Below, in pieces: positions 1-8,291 of a DNA stretch of 64,000 nucleotides (the first letter of the stretch is position 1; every line of letters starts with the position of its first letter). A program made the position numbers and the translations under genes. Source of the stretch: Bdellovibrionales bacterium (GTDB taxonomy: Bacteria; Bdellovibrionota; UBA1018). The DNA is taken from assembly GCA_947380295.1 (NCBI GenBank), contig CANCQK010000006.1, forward strand, positions 1 to 64,000. The letters are read 5' to 3'. The notes beneath the pieces are model-generated. The model was given only the letters and a program-made list of their open reading frames with translations. It had not been told where the DNA came from and did no database searches.

Positions 1-267
1 TCCGCAACCATCCGCGGGGCAGCAGACATTAAACGACTCAGTGATTCCAAGCCTGAGACGATTCACTTCTTCCTTAGCCTTACTCTCTTCCACCGGGCTC
101 GCAGCTCGATCGAATCGGGCTTGCAGTGCTACCTGCTCTGCAGGCGCCAGGAGTGCTCTGACTTCATCGAGCGGAAACTTATCCTTGCATGCGTCTCCAG
201 CACCGCCGACTCCGCAACACCCTAAACCATGGGTTCGTAAAGCTTTCAGATCTTCGTGACTCTTCAC
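1..267 (-). CDS. Cys-rich protein resembling part of an RBR (RING1/IBR) domain, partial
   Basis: This open frame enters at the left edge, so its C-terminus lies outside the window. It carries a CC pair, then a C-K-D-K-F-P-L-D-E-V stretch, a helical segment rich in Glu/Ala/Arg, and F-N-V-C-C-P-A-D-G-C-G at the edge. Cys spacing followed by a helix and a C-P-x-x-x-C-G motif recalls the end of RING1 and the start of IBR in eukaryotic RBR ubiquitin ligases such as parkin. That likeness is by eye only. The best available start is a GTG at 265-267 with no clear ribosome binding site; an in-frame stop lies about 12 codons upstream inside the duplicated repeat. The 5' end may therefore be damaged or translationally coupled to the short frame upstream. 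Another zinc-binding protein family is quite possible. Confidence 0.4.
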   Translation of the reverse strand, partial: MKSHEDLKALRTHGLGCCGVGGAGDACKDKFPLDEVRALLAPAEQVALQARFDRAASPVEESKAKEEVNRLRLGITESFNVCCPADGCG

Positions 268-270
268 TTG

Positions 271-398
271 ATGAGGTTTAGGTGCTCCGTCCCCAGGTTT
301 TCACCCAGGTTTTTGCTGCCTGCTGGCACCATCAATGAGGTTTAGGTGCTCCGTCCCCAGGTTTTCACCCAGGTTTTTGCTGCCTGCTGGCACCATCA
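271..398. repeat. Perfect 64-bp tandem duplication
   Basis: Two identical 64-bp units lie head to tail at 271-334 and 335-398, each beginning atgaggttta and ending ggcaccatca. The unit is not a multiple of three, so a coding frame running through it on the minus strand changes frame. Perfect identity suggests a very recent duplication or an assembly artefact. Confidence 0.96.
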
Positions 399-447
399 AA
401 ACGACGCGCGTTTTGCCTGGGCTGATGGTGTAGCGCCTGCTCGGCAT
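301..447 (-). pseudogene. Short reading frame disrupted by the tandem duplication
   Basis: A 48-codon minus-strand frame begins with ATG at 445-447 and ends at a TGA inside the left repeat copy. If one repeat unit is removed on paper, the same frame ends with ATC AAG TGA. That stop overlaps the GTG start of the Cys-rich frame below it (GTGA overlap), as translationally coupled genes do. The present stop is therefore probably a result of the duplication. A GGAGG lies 16 bases upstream of the ATG, which is far; an in-frame ATT sits 7 bases after it. The encoded peptide is not recognised. It could also be an untranslated leader. Confidence 0.3.
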
Positions 448-559
448 GACTTTAATGGTTTAACCTCCATTTCAGTCATGACTTTTTTGGAGATTATGGC
501 AGAATAGTCAGGTCAGAACATGCTTTCATCAATTAAGTCGCCTGACAAGAAGGACGATT

Positions 560-1714
560 ATGCGCTATTTAGACGAAAGGCTCCTCAAAGATCTCGAACG
601 ACAAATGGTCGTTCTATCTGGTCCCAGACAATGCGGGAAAACGACATTTTCCAAGTGGGTACTCAGAGAAAAGCTAAGAGGAGAATATCTCAACTGGGAT
701 CAGATTAAAGATCGCAAGAAAATACAGAAACAGGAGTGGAATGAGGATTCACAACTCATTGTTTTCGATGAAATTCACAAAAAGAAAAACTGGAAAACGT
801 TTCTTAAGGGTATCTTCGACACTAAACCTGCATCGATGCGAATGCTAGTGACTGGGAGCGCTCGTCTAGAGTTTTTTCAAAAGTCGGGTGATTCCATGTT
901 TGGGCGATATCAGCCCTGGAGAATGCACCCATTCTGCATGGCTGAAGACCCACTTGAGTTAGGACTTCAAGAGCGATGGAATCGACTTCTGATTCAAGGC
1001 AATTTCCCATTTCCCTACCTCTCCAATGACGAGGATGAAATTAACCGCTGGCGACGTCAGCGTTGGTCTCTCTTATTAAGGGAGGACGTCCGAGATCTAG
1101 ATCTAATCAGAGACCTCCAAGCGCTCGAACTCTTGGCAGAGATCCTGAAAAACTACGCTGCGGGCCTCATTTCATACTCAAATTTAGCCGAGGACGTGGA
1201 AATCTCTCCCAAGACGGCAAAGAAGTGGGTTCAGGCTTTAGAAAAACTCTATTTGATTTATATTCTACCCCCTTATGTCGGATCAATGAAGCGAGCCCTG
1301 TCGAAAACACCAAAGATCTACTTTATGGACTCTGCGGATCTGCAATCCCAAGACATCGGAGTGCGAGTTGAAAATTTGGTGATGCTCAATCTGCTCAAGC
1401 GAGTTCACTTTCTTGAAGATGCACACGGCGATCCTCTGACACTCCACTATATTCGAGATAAGGAAGGACGAGAGGTTGACTTTCTAATCGCTTCCAAGCG
1501 TAAACCAGTAGCACTCATCGAAGTGAAAACCAGTTTTCAAAGCCCAGACCCCTCACTGATCTATTTCAGGGATCGACTCAACGTTCCTTTCGCGATTCAG
1601 CTCCATACTGAACTAAAACAAAAGCAAACGACTCGAATGGGTGTAAATATTCTATCGGCCCAGGAGTTTTTTTCAACTCCCATTGCTACGAGAAACTTCT
1701 GGGAACGATTATGA
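560..1714 (+). CDS. AAA_14/DUF4143-family ATPase
   Basis: The 384-residue protein has the two-part layout of the widespread AAA_14 + DUF4143 family. The Walker A motif G-P-R-Q-C-G-K-T-T is at residues 21-29. A Walker B-like L-I-V-F-D-E-I-H follows near 66-73, and V-T-G-S-A-R near 98-103 fits the sensor strand. The C-terminal half carries R-E-V-D-F-L-I followed by A-L-I-E-V-K, the D...E-x-K pattern of PD-(D/E)XK nuclease folds typical of DUF4143. The start is supported by AAGGA a few bases upstream. Family members are common, often strain-specific, and their cellular role is mostly unknown; some authors suspect links to mobile DNA or toxin systems. The gene is divergent from the Cys-rich frame at the left edge and convergent with the zinc-ribbon gene. 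Confidence 0.88.
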   Translation: MRYLDERLLKDLERQMVVLSGPRQCGKTTFSKWVLREKLRGEYLNWDQIKDRKKIQKQEWNEDSQLIVFDEIHKKKNWKTFLKGIFDTKPASMRMLVTGSARLEFFQKSGDSMFGRYQPWRMHPFCMAEDPLELGLQERWNRLLIQGNFPFPYLSNDEDEINRWRRQRWSLLLREDVRDLDLIRDLQALELLAEILKNYAAGLISYSNLAEDVEISPKTAKKWVQALEKLYLIYILPPYVGSMKRALSKTPKIYFMDSADLQSQDIGVRVENLVMLNLLKRVHFLEDAHGDPLTLHYIRDKEGREVDFLIASKRKPVALIEVKTSFQSPDPSLIYFRDRLNVPFAIQLHTELKQKQTTRMGVNILSAQEFFSTPIATRNFWERL

Positions 1715-1723
1715 TGTAAACGT

Positions 1724-2047
1724 CTACTCATCACTTTTAATTTTCTTAAATAATGATTCAGCTGCTGACTTTAAACTCTCTCTCGACGTTTGAGAGGGTG
1801 CAGAGTTCAGCGAAATTGGCTTAAAGTAATCACAGAAATTCGAACGTTCTTTTTCGACCACGCGATCCGCCTGAGGTTCTCGACATTCATTGTTCGAGGA
1901 CTTTTCATAATGGATGCAGCCTTTACAGGTTCGAGTATCGCGACCACACTTGGAGCAGGTATCTCCACGACCGTAATCTAAATAGGAAAGACTGTTTCCA
2001 CAGTTCCAACACTGTCCTGCCGCAGAGTTCTGATTGGATGAGTTCAT
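1724..2047 (-). CDS. Small zinc-ribbon protein
   Basis: This 107-residue protein has CxxC knuckles in series: C-W-N-C, C-S-K-C, then C-K-G-C-I-H-Y and later C-R-E and N-F-C-D-Y-F. The pattern indicates one or two bound zinc ions. Similar small proteins (C..C, C..C, C..C.hy, N-F-C-x-x-F) occur in many proteobacteria with no assigned function. The C-terminal third is Ser/Lys-rich and ends in a predicted helix. No signal peptide is seen, so it is probably cytoplasmic. It lies 11 bases downstream of the exported protein gene at 2059-2679 on the same strand and may be co-transcribed with it. Confidence 0.75.
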   Translation of the reverse strand: MNSSNQNSAAGQCWNCGNSLSYLDYGRGDTCSKCGRDTRTCKGCIHYEKSSNNECREPQADRVVEKERSNFCDYFKPISLNSAPSQTSRESLKSAAESLFKKIKSDE

Positions 2048-2058
2048 TTTGTTTTCTC

Positions 2059-2679
2059 CTACTGAATCAGTTTCGATCCAATTGCGGTGCTAAATTGAAG
2101 TTGAATGGGTTGATCTGGATGGACGCCATTATAGTGATCCACAGCTTTCTGGATATGCCGTTCATTCGAGTTCACCAAAGTAAACCCGTGAACCACTGAA
2201 CCGACTCCAAGAGTAAAGCCAGCCATTGCAATCCCGCCTCCCAGACTAATCCCGCCGCTTGCAGGATTAAAAGGCTGCCCGCCGCTTAAGATCATTCCAA
2301 GCGCCACGAGTAAGACCCCCGAGGTGATCAAATACCCTGAAACACGAACATCTCGGAGATTTTTTTGATAGAGATCAAGCTCCTGGATTGCCTGTGGAAC
2401 ATCCTGCATCAAAGGACGCAATCGTTCGGCGTCTCTTCCAAGGTTCGAGTCACACTCGTATTTCTTCCCCGAGAAAAGAAAAAATCGTTCACAATGGGCA
2501 AAGTTCTGAACATCCCGTTGAATCAAATCGGGTGGCTGACTTGGCTGAGAGGGGATCTGTGAAAGGTCCTTGACGGAAGGGTAGTCCAAGGGCTTAACAT
2601 TGGAAGGACCTTCCGCCCGCGCGAGCTGCGGGCCCAGGAGCGATAAAATAATGAGCCAGGACACGGTTTTGTCTCTCAT
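2059..2679 (-). CDS. Exported protein with two membrane segments, function unknown
   Basis: The 206-residue product begins with a classical signal peptide (basic start, hydrophobic core, A-R-A cleavage context near residue 22). A Pro/Ser-rich linker follows, then a region with C-E-R-F-F...Y-E-C, two cysteines that could form a disulfide. Two hydrophobic stretches rich in Gly (about residues 112-132 and 142-168) look like a membrane hairpin. I do not recognise the family. The gene shares a 66-bp divergent region with the DUF2400 gene and is followed closely by the zinc-ribbon gene. Confidence 0.6.
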   Translation of the reverse strand: MRDKTVSWLIILSLLGPQLARAEGPSNVKPLDYPSVKDLSQIPSQPSQPPDLIQRDVQNFAHCERFFLFSGKKYECDSNLGRDAERLRPLMQDVPQAIQELDLYQKNLRDVRVSGYLITSGVLLVALGMILSGGQPFNPASGGISLGGGIAMAGFTLGVGSVVHGFTLVNSNERHIQKAVDHYNGVHPDQPIQLQFSTAIGSKLIQ

Positions 2680-2745
2680 AAAGCAATCTTAACACTAGCT
2701 CCGCCTAGAAAAAAATTGAGTTTCAAGCTAGTCTGCTAAAACCTT

Positions 2746-3600
2746 ATGAAAGGGATTCAGACCTTCCTCCAACAGATTGAAAAAGACTACCAAAGAGCAC
2801 AACTTCTTTCATCGGATCCTGTCGAGTTCGTCCACCACTACTCAGATCCCTGGAACCAGGAAGCCGTCGCCCTCCTGTCAGCCGTGCTGGCTTATGGCCA
2901 GGTCAGGCAAATTCGTAAATCCATCGAGGATGCTCTCGGCCGAATCTCTCAAATGGAAGAATCACCTCGAAGATTTGTTTCTCGACTGCATGAACCAGAT
3001 TACCTGAAAAAAACACTTCAGCTGTTTGACTCTTGGGTCCACCGTTTCAATACCGGTCCAGATGTGATCCGACTCTTTCAACTTCTCAACCTAAGCTGGA
3101 AAAAGTACGGTTCACTCGGAGGCCATTTTTTAACCCACCTCGAACCCCATCACGCCACGATTGAGATCGCACTGAATCGACTGATTCAAGACTGGAAGAG
3201 TGTGCCTTCAGATTTTAAGGTGCCTGAGTCTTTTCATTATTTGCTGACTGCTCCCCAAGACGGCAGCTGCTGCAAACGCTGGTGCATGCTCCTGCGATGG
3301 ATGGGACGCAGGGACGAAGTGGACCCAGGACTTTGGACTCTTGATAGCCCACTTCAAGCCACTTTTCCCATGGGCCGCACTCTGAGTGCAAGCCAACTCA
3401 TCATGCCACTCGATACTCACACTGGGCGAATCAGTCAGTCACTTGGACTCACTCGACGTAAAAGCCTCAACTGGAAAGCCGCCCTCGATGTGACAGAGTC
3501 ATTTAGAGCAATTGATCCACTCGATCCAGTTCGTTATGATTTTGCTCTCAGCCGCCTAGGAATGCTCCAAGATCCTCGGCTAGAAGGAGTTTTGAAATGA
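2746..3600 (+). CDS. TIGR02757/DUF2400 family protein
   Basis: The 284-residue protein matches the TIGR02757 (DUF2400) family in length and in its hallmark segments. These are the N-terminal D-P-V-E-F-V-H-x-Y and A-L-L-S-A-V-L-A-Y-G-Q-V stretch, a central C-C-K-R-W-x-M-L-L-R-W-M-x-R segment, and the C-terminal P-L-D-T-H-T-G-R-I and D-P-V-R-Y-D-F-A-L-S-R-L-G. These proteins are widespread in Bacteroidota and deltaproteobacteria, and their biochemical role has not been established. The C-terminal segments vaguely recall helix-hairpin-helix DNA glycosylase folds, but that is speculation. The stop overlaps the glycosyltransferase start (ATGA), so the two are translationally coupled. Confidence 0.85.
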   Translation: MKGIQTFLQQIEKDYQRAQLLSSDPVEFVHHYSDPWNQEAVALLSAVLAYGQVRQIRKSIEDALGRISQMEESPRRFVSRLHEPDYLKKTLQLFDSWVHRFNTGPDVIRLFQLLNLSWKKYGSLGGHFLTHLEPHHATIEIALNRLIQDWKSVPSDFKVPESFHYLLTAPQDGSCCKRWCMLLRWMGRRDEVDPGLWTLDSPLQATFPMGRTLSASQLIMPLDTHTGRISQSLGLTRRKSLNWKAALDVTESFRAIDPLDPVRYDFALSRLGMLQDPRLEGVLK

Positions 3601-4760
3601 CCCAAGTTGCATTAATTCACGACTGGTTGACAGGAATGCGGGGTGGCGAGGCAGTTCTTGAGGCAATCGTTGAACTTTTCCCAAAGGCCGAGCTTTTTAC
3701 ACTGATTGCAACTCCAGAAAAAATTTCACCCCAACTTAGGTCGCTCCCCACGCACACCAGCTGGCTTCAAAAAATCCCAAAGGCTGAAGCGAAATACCGA
3801 CACTTTCTTCCTCTCATGCCCTCCCTTATTGAAGGGTTTGACCTGAGTGGGTTTGACTTGATTGTGTCCTCCTCTCATTGTGTCGCTAAAGGGATTAAGA
3901 AGGCACCCAACGCCGTTCACCTGAGCTACGTACACGCCCCAATGCGATACATTTGGGACCGCTATGATGAGTATTTTGGTCCAGGGCAGGCGTCCACCGC
4001 AGTGAGACTTGCTGCTCGGCTCGTCCGTCCTTCGCTCCAAGCCTGGGACCTGAGGGTCAGTTCTCCAGCACGAGTCAATACCCTGATCGCCAATAGCCAT
4101 TTCATTGCTGAGCAGATTAAAAACGCTTATCACCGTGATGCTCAGGTGATTCACCCATTTTCAAGCTCTGAGCGGTTCAGCGGCCCCCGAAACCCAGGAA
4201 AGGCTTACTTAATAGTCAGTGCCTTTGCCCCATATAAGCGCTTAGATATCGCGATTCGAGCTTTTAACCGCATGAAGTTACCCCTAAAAATTGTAGGGTC
4301 AGGTCAGAATGAGAAATCGCTACGCGAGATTGCAGGACCTACGATTGAATTTTTGGGCGCGCTCTCAAACGAAAAGGTTGCCCAGCTTTACTCCGAATGT
4401 AAGGCTTTCATCTTTCCGGGGGTTGAGGACTTTGGAATCACCCCGCTTGAAGCGATGGCAGCAGGAGCTCCCGTCATCGCGCTCAAGCGCGGAGGCGCTT
4501 TAGAAACGGTTACTGAGGAAACAGGAATCTTTTTTGATTCACTGAACAAAAACCCTCAGGCCGATGAAATTGAATCTTCTTTAATCGAGGCAGTCCAAAA
4601 GCTTGAATCGGGCCAAGTCAAAATCTCAGAGGCCGCTTGCCGCACCCGCGCTGCTTGGTTTTCAAGAGATCGATTCAAATCACAACTTGCCTTAGCCATC
4701 CGCGAAACCTGGAACGCGGCAGGAAAAAATCCTGACGATTTCCCGGACATGACCGCATAG
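3597..4760 (+). CDS. GT4-family glycosyltransferase
   Basis: This 387-residue enzyme has the two Rossmann-like halves of GT-B glycosyltransferases. The N-terminal half starts with V-A-L-I-H-D-W-L-T-G-M-R-G-G-E, where family 4 enzymes bind the acceptor. The C-terminal half holds Y-L-I-V-S-A-F-A-P-Y-K-R and the donor-binding E-x7-E motif in G-V-E-D-F-G-I-T-P-L-E-A-M-A-A-G. Such enzymes transfer sugars from nucleotide donors to lipid or polysaccharide acceptors at the inner face of the cytoplasmic membrane. The acceptor cannot be read from sequence. The gene is coupled to the DUF2400 gene by an ATGA overlap. Its stop abuts the stop of the converging MFS gene with no spacer. Confidence 0.9.
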   Translation: MTQVALIHDWLTGMRGGEAVLEAIVELFPKAELFTLIATPEKISPQLRSLPTHTSWLQKIPKAEAKYRHFLPLMPSLIEGFDLSGFDLIVSSSHCVAKGIKKAPNAVHLSYVHAPMRYIWDRYDEYFGPGQASTAVRLAARLVRPSLQAWDLRVSSPARVNTLIANSHFIAEQIKNAYHRDAQVIHPFSSSERFSGPRNPGKAYLIVSAFAPYKRLDIAIRAFNRMKLPLKIVGSGQNEKSLREIAGPTIEFLGALSNEKVAQLYSECKAFIFPGVEDFGITPLEAMAAGAPVIALKRGGALETVTEETGIFFDSLNKNPQADEIESSLIEAVQKLESGQVKISEAACRTRAAWFSRDRFKSQLALAIRETWNAAGKNPDDFPDMTA

Positions 4761-6326
4761 TCAGTGTGCGTCGACCGGGCCTTCGATTTTCTTATTCACT
4801 TTCAAGAAATAGAGCGGAATCAAAGAAAAACTAAAAATAATCAGGAGAGTCCACATCATTTGAGAGAAACTCAACATGAACACCTGACTTTGAACTCGAT
4901 AGGCCAGTGATCTCAGCGCAGCAGTCGACGATGAGGTAAACCCAACCTCTCCACCAAACTTCGTAGCCATCCCTATTTGAGATTGTCGTAAAGTCAGATC
5001 TGCGGCAGGACTCAGCAGACTCACATGACTCACAATATCAATGTAGTTTTGCTGATTTTTTCGATCGAGCAAGGTCCCAATCAAAGCAATGCCAATACTG
5101 CCTCCCAGCTGTCGGAACAGATTGAGCAAGCCGGCCACCTGTCCCAGACTCTCTCCTCTGAACTGCCCCAGAACTGCCGTGTTGATAGGCACAAACAGAA
5201 ATCCCATTCCAAGGCCTCGAACTAAGAGTGCCCAAAACAAATCGCGTTCGCCCGACTGGGAACTAAACTGCGTCATCATGTAGAGACAAGTTTCGACAAC
5301 GCAAATTCCAAACAGAATTAAATATCGAGGGTCGATTTTGCGAAGCATTGCGCCGATAAAAGGCATACACGCAGCAGTAGTGAGTGCCCCTGGAATAAAA
5401 AGCATCCCAGTTTTAGTCGCATCGTAATGAAGGGAAGTTCCAACGAAGATCGGCAAAATAAAAACCATGCCAAAAAGCATGGTTCCCAAGAGCATCATCA
5501 AAAGAGTTCCATTCCTGACGACGGAATCCTTAAAAAGCCTTAAGTTTACAATCGGCTCTTCGACAGTCAGTTCCCAGTATACAAAATAAGGGATAGCAAA
5601 GGCTGCAATCGCGCTGCACACCTTAATCCCTAAGGAGTCAAACCAGTCATCTGCCTGACCCCGTTCGAGCACGTATTGAAGGCAACCAATTCCAACGGCG
5701 AGAAGCCCCAACCCGACTCCGTCAATCGCACCTTTTTTCTTTTCCTTAGCATGAGCAGGTTCATCAACATAAATGAGCGCCATGAAAATCGCGAACAATC
5801 CCAGGGGCAAGTTGATATTGAAAATAGATCGCCACCCGAAATGATCCGTAAGGTACCCTCCAAGGGTCGGACCCAACGTGGGACCAATCATAATGCTCAT
5901 TCCATAAATTGCGCTGCCCATTCCGGCTCTCTCACGAGGAAACTGCTCTTGAATGAGGGTCTGAGAGGTAGGCAAAAGGGCTCCGCCCGCCAATCCTTGA
6001 ATGATTCTAAAAAAGGTGAGCGCCATGAGATTGGGAGCAATCCCGCAAAGGACAGAAGCCAGGGTAAAAATTGTGATGCATCCGACGTAGTATTTTCGCC
6101 GCCCAATTCGAGTGGCAAGCCAGCCAGACAAGGGGAGCACGATGGCATTCGCAATAATGTAACCGGTGACGACCCAACTAATATCTTCAAGAGTGGCCCC
6201 TAGGTTCCCCATCATGGTCGGAATCGCAACATTGACGATCGAAGTATCAACGATTTCCAGAAGGGACGCCAAGACGGCCGTCAGGATGATGAACTTGGAT
6301 TGAGTGGAAAGCTTGAATTCAGACAC
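4761..6326 (-). CDS. EmrB-type DHA2 family MFS drug efflux transporter
   Basis: The 521-residue protein is an integral inner-membrane proton-coupled exporter with about 14 hydrophobic segments, as in the DHA2 (EmrB/QacA) family. The first segment carries the family motif D-T-S-I-V-N-V-A-I-P. Antiporter motif C appears as G-P-T-L-G-P-T-L-G-G-Y-L. W-R-S-I-F-N-I-N-L-P follows, again typical of DHA2 members. It sits 26 bases downstream of an HlyD/EmrA-type adaptor gene, so the pair should form the inner-membrane part of a tripartite pump. No outer-membrane TolC-like gene or regulator lies next to it, so the outer channel must be encoded elsewhere. The substrate is unknown. Confidence 0.93.
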   Translation of the reverse strand: MSEFKLSTQSKFIILTAVLASLLEIVDTSIVNVAIPTMMGNLGATLEDISWVVTGYIIANAIVLPLSGWLATRIGRRKYYVGCITIFTLASVLCGIAPNLMALTFFRIIQGLAGGALLPTSQTLIQEQFPRERAGMGSAIYGMSIMIGPTLGPTLGGYLTDHFGWRSIFNINLPLGLFAIFMALIYVDEPAHAKEKKKGAIDGVGLGLLAVGIGCLQYVLERGQADDWFDSLGIKVCSAIAAFAIPYFVYWELTVEEPIVNLRLFKDSVVRNGTLLMMLLGTMLFGMVFILPIFVGTSLHYDATKTGMLFIPGALTTAACMPFIGAMLRKIDPRYLILFGICVVETCLYMMTQFSSQSGERDLFWALLVRGLGMGFLFVPINTAVLGQFRGESLGQVAGLLNLFRQLGGSIGIALIGTLLDRKNQQNYIDIVSHVSLLSPAADLTLRQSQIGMATKFGGEVGFTSSSTAALRSLAYRVQSQVFMLSFSQMMWTLLIIFSFSLIPLYFLKVNKKIEGPVDAH

Positions 6327-6352
6327 ACTCGACTCCTTAGGCTAAAAAAGAT

Positions 6353-7213
6353 TTAGCGAATTCGGACTTTAACAAAAGCGGATAGACCGGTCTGGAGTTC
6401 GTCCACTTCGCTCGAGGTCAAGCCATCGAAAGCAATCCGAACTGGTACGCGTTGGACGACTTTTGTAAAGTTTCCAGTCGCATTATCTGGCGGAAGCAAT
6501 GTGAATGTCGCACCAGTGGCAGCGCTCTTACTCTGAACTGAACCTTTGAAGATTTTCCCTGGAATAGCGTCGACCATTACTTCGACTTTTTCTCCCGCTT
6601 TGATGTGGCTCATTTCAGTTTCTTTAAAGTTAGCTACTACCCAGCGCTCATCCGAGCTGACAAAACCAAAAAGAGGGGTTCCCACTGCGGCAAGCATTCC
6701 AACCTCAGCCGACTTTCGAGCAATCACGCCATCCGAGGGTGCCTTGATCTTGGCATATTCCAAGCTAAGTTTGGCTTGAGACACTTGACTTTGAAGAGCG
6801 TTCAGTTTCCGCTTGAGCTCGTTAGCAGTCGCTTCAGCGGCGTCATATTGCTGGCGAGAAATCGCACCTTTTTTAAAAAGCTCAGAAAGTCGGTGCTCAT
6901 TTACTTCAGCATTTCTCGCTCTTGCCTCGATGGAAGATTTCTCATTCTCCATCTGAACTGCAGTGTTCTCGTAATCTCGGCCATCGATTTCAGCCAAAAC
7001 TTCGCCTGCCCTCACTTTTTGATTCTCGATCACATCGACCCTAACCAAATAGCCAGGAACTCGAGCAGAAATCATTACAGTTTTGCCTTGGATTTGAGCA
7101 TTATCGGTCGTGACGTAAAAAAAGTTTTGGTAGAAAAAATAACCCAGTCCCAGCATCGAAGCTGCCGAAAACCCCAAGATTACATTTTTTTTATTTCCCT
7201 GAGGTAGAGCCAT
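6353..7213 (-). CDS. EmrA/HlyD-type membrane fusion protein
   Basis: This 286-residue periplasmic adaptor has one N-terminal membrane anchor (about residues 12-30). A biotinyl-lipoyl-like half follows (V-I-S-A-R-V-P-G-Y-L-V-R-V), then a short coiled-coil hairpin (about 85-150) and the second lipoyl half, I-K-A-P-S-D-G-V-I-A-R-K. A beta-barrel region contains W-V-V-A-N-F-K-E-T-E, a motif characteristic of EmrA. EmrA is usually longer (about 390 residues); here the hairpin is shortened. It links the downstream MFS pump to an outer-membrane channel. The ATG lies at the head of the two-gene unit. Confidence 0.92.
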   Translation of the reverse strand: MALPQGNKKNVILGFSAASMLGLGYFFYQNFFYVTTDNAQIQGKTVMISARVPGYLVRVDVIENQKVRAGEVLAEIDGRDYENTAVQMENEKSSIEARARNAEVNEHRLSELFKKGAISRQQYDAAEATANELKRKLNALQSQVSQAKLSLEYAKIKAPSDGVIARKSAEVGMLAAVGTPLFGFVSSDERWVVANFKETEMSHIKAGEKVEVMVDAIPGKIFKGSVQSKSAATGATFTLLPPDNATGNFTKVVQRVPVRIAFDGLTSSEVDELQTGLSAFVKVRIR

Positions 7214-7287
7214 AATTTACGTTTACTCCCTTCGTTGAAGTAAATCACAAAGGCTCGTTGGAGCCAACTCTGTTATACTCTTTTCGT

Positions 7288-8229
7288 TCAATCAATACTC
7301 ATCATCTTGATGAGCGCGTTCTGCCGCTCCACAAGATCAGAGACTTTAAGATTTAAGAGTCGCTTAAAGCTGAAGTCCTCCACAGTGAAGCTAGCCATAA
7401 CGCTTCCAGCCAAGACAGCCCGCCGCAACAGCCTTTCCCATTGCTTCGGGTCTGAATGCACCATGTCACGATGAGCACCCTGCTCAGCCAGATAGCCCAT
7501 GACAGCACCCGCAAAGCTATCTCCCGCTCCTGTTGGATCAACCACTTGAGAAGTGGGATAGGCAGGCGCAATAAAAAATCCTTGAGGGGTCAGGAGATTA
7601 GATCCGTACTCACCCCGCTTGATAATCACCGTGGATGGCCCCATTTTCTGGATCTCAAGTGCAGCTTTCAAAACATTCTTCTGCCCCGACAAAAGAAAGG
7701 CCTCGCCTTCATTAATCGAAAGAAGGTCCACGCGTGCAAGAGTCTTGCGAAGCTCAGCAGGCTTGCCAGAAATCCAGAAATTCATACTGTCGCAGGCCAC
7801 TAATCGAGGAGACCGAATTTGATCCAACACACTTTGCTGGAGAACTGGATCAATATTGGCCAAGAACACGTAAGGAATTTCCTGATGATGTTTGGCTAGC
7901 TTTGGATCAAAGTGTTCAAACACATTCAAAGCAGTTGAAAGGGTCTGGGCTTCATTTAAGTTCCTATCATAGGAACCTACCCAGTGAAATGTTTTGCCTG
8001 CAGCCACCTTAATCCCTGACACACCGATATTACGGGTCGAGAGCCATTCAAGATGTTCTTTCGGAAAATCTTCACCGACCACCCCGACGACCTCAACAGG
8101 CGAGTAATGGGAGGCAGCAATCGAGAAGTAATTTCCGGATCCACCAAGCACAGAATCTGCCTTTCCAGCGGGAGTCTGTATAGAATCAAAAGCCAAGGAA
8201 CCTACCGTCAAGATCGTCTGGGTTTTCAT
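7288..8229 (-). CDS. PfkB-family carbohydrate/nucleoside kinase
   Basis: The 313-residue enzyme belongs to the ribokinase/PfkB fold. The N-terminus has the glycine pair in V-L-G-G-S-G-N-Y-F, and the second PfkB signature appears as D-P-T-G-A-G-D-S-F-A-G, whose Asp is the catalytic base and which forms the anion hole. The enzyme phosphorylates a sugar, nucleoside or similar alcohol with ATP in the cytosol; the substrate cannot be assigned from sequence. The 74-base gap between it and the efflux genes contains a weak GGCTC/GAGCC hairpin that could end its transcript. It lies downstream of the pilus-like cluster on the same strand. Confidence 0.9.
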   Translation of the reverse strand: MKTQTILTVGSLAFDSIQTPAGKADSVLGGSGNYFSIAASHYSPVEVVGVVGEDFPKEHLEWLSTRNIGVSGIKVAAGKTFHWVGSYDRNLNEAQTLSTALNVFEHFDPKLAKHHQEIPYVFLANIDPVLQQSVLDQIRSPRLVACDSMNFWISGKPAELRKTLARVDLLSINEGEAFLLSGQKNVLKAALEIQKMGPSTVIIKRGEYGSNLLTPQGFFIAPAYPTSQVVDPTGAGDSFAGAVMGYLAEQGAHRDMVHSDPKQWERLLRRAVLAGSVMASFTVEDFSFKRLLNLKVSDLVERQNALIKMMSID

Positions 8230-8291
8230 AGGTTCGAAGTAAATCGCGACCCGCTGAACGTGTCAAGGTCAGACCGAGCACCTAAGATTGA

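Noticed and set aside
41..259. Rightward open frame opposite the Cys-rich frame
   Set aside because: The minus-strand frame has the coherent Cys motifs; the plus-strand translation is Ser/Arg/Thr-rich shadow sequence.
5676..6203. Rightward 175-codon frame within the MFS gene
   Set aside because: It is antisense to a well-supported 14-helix transporter and encodes low-complexity charged sequence.
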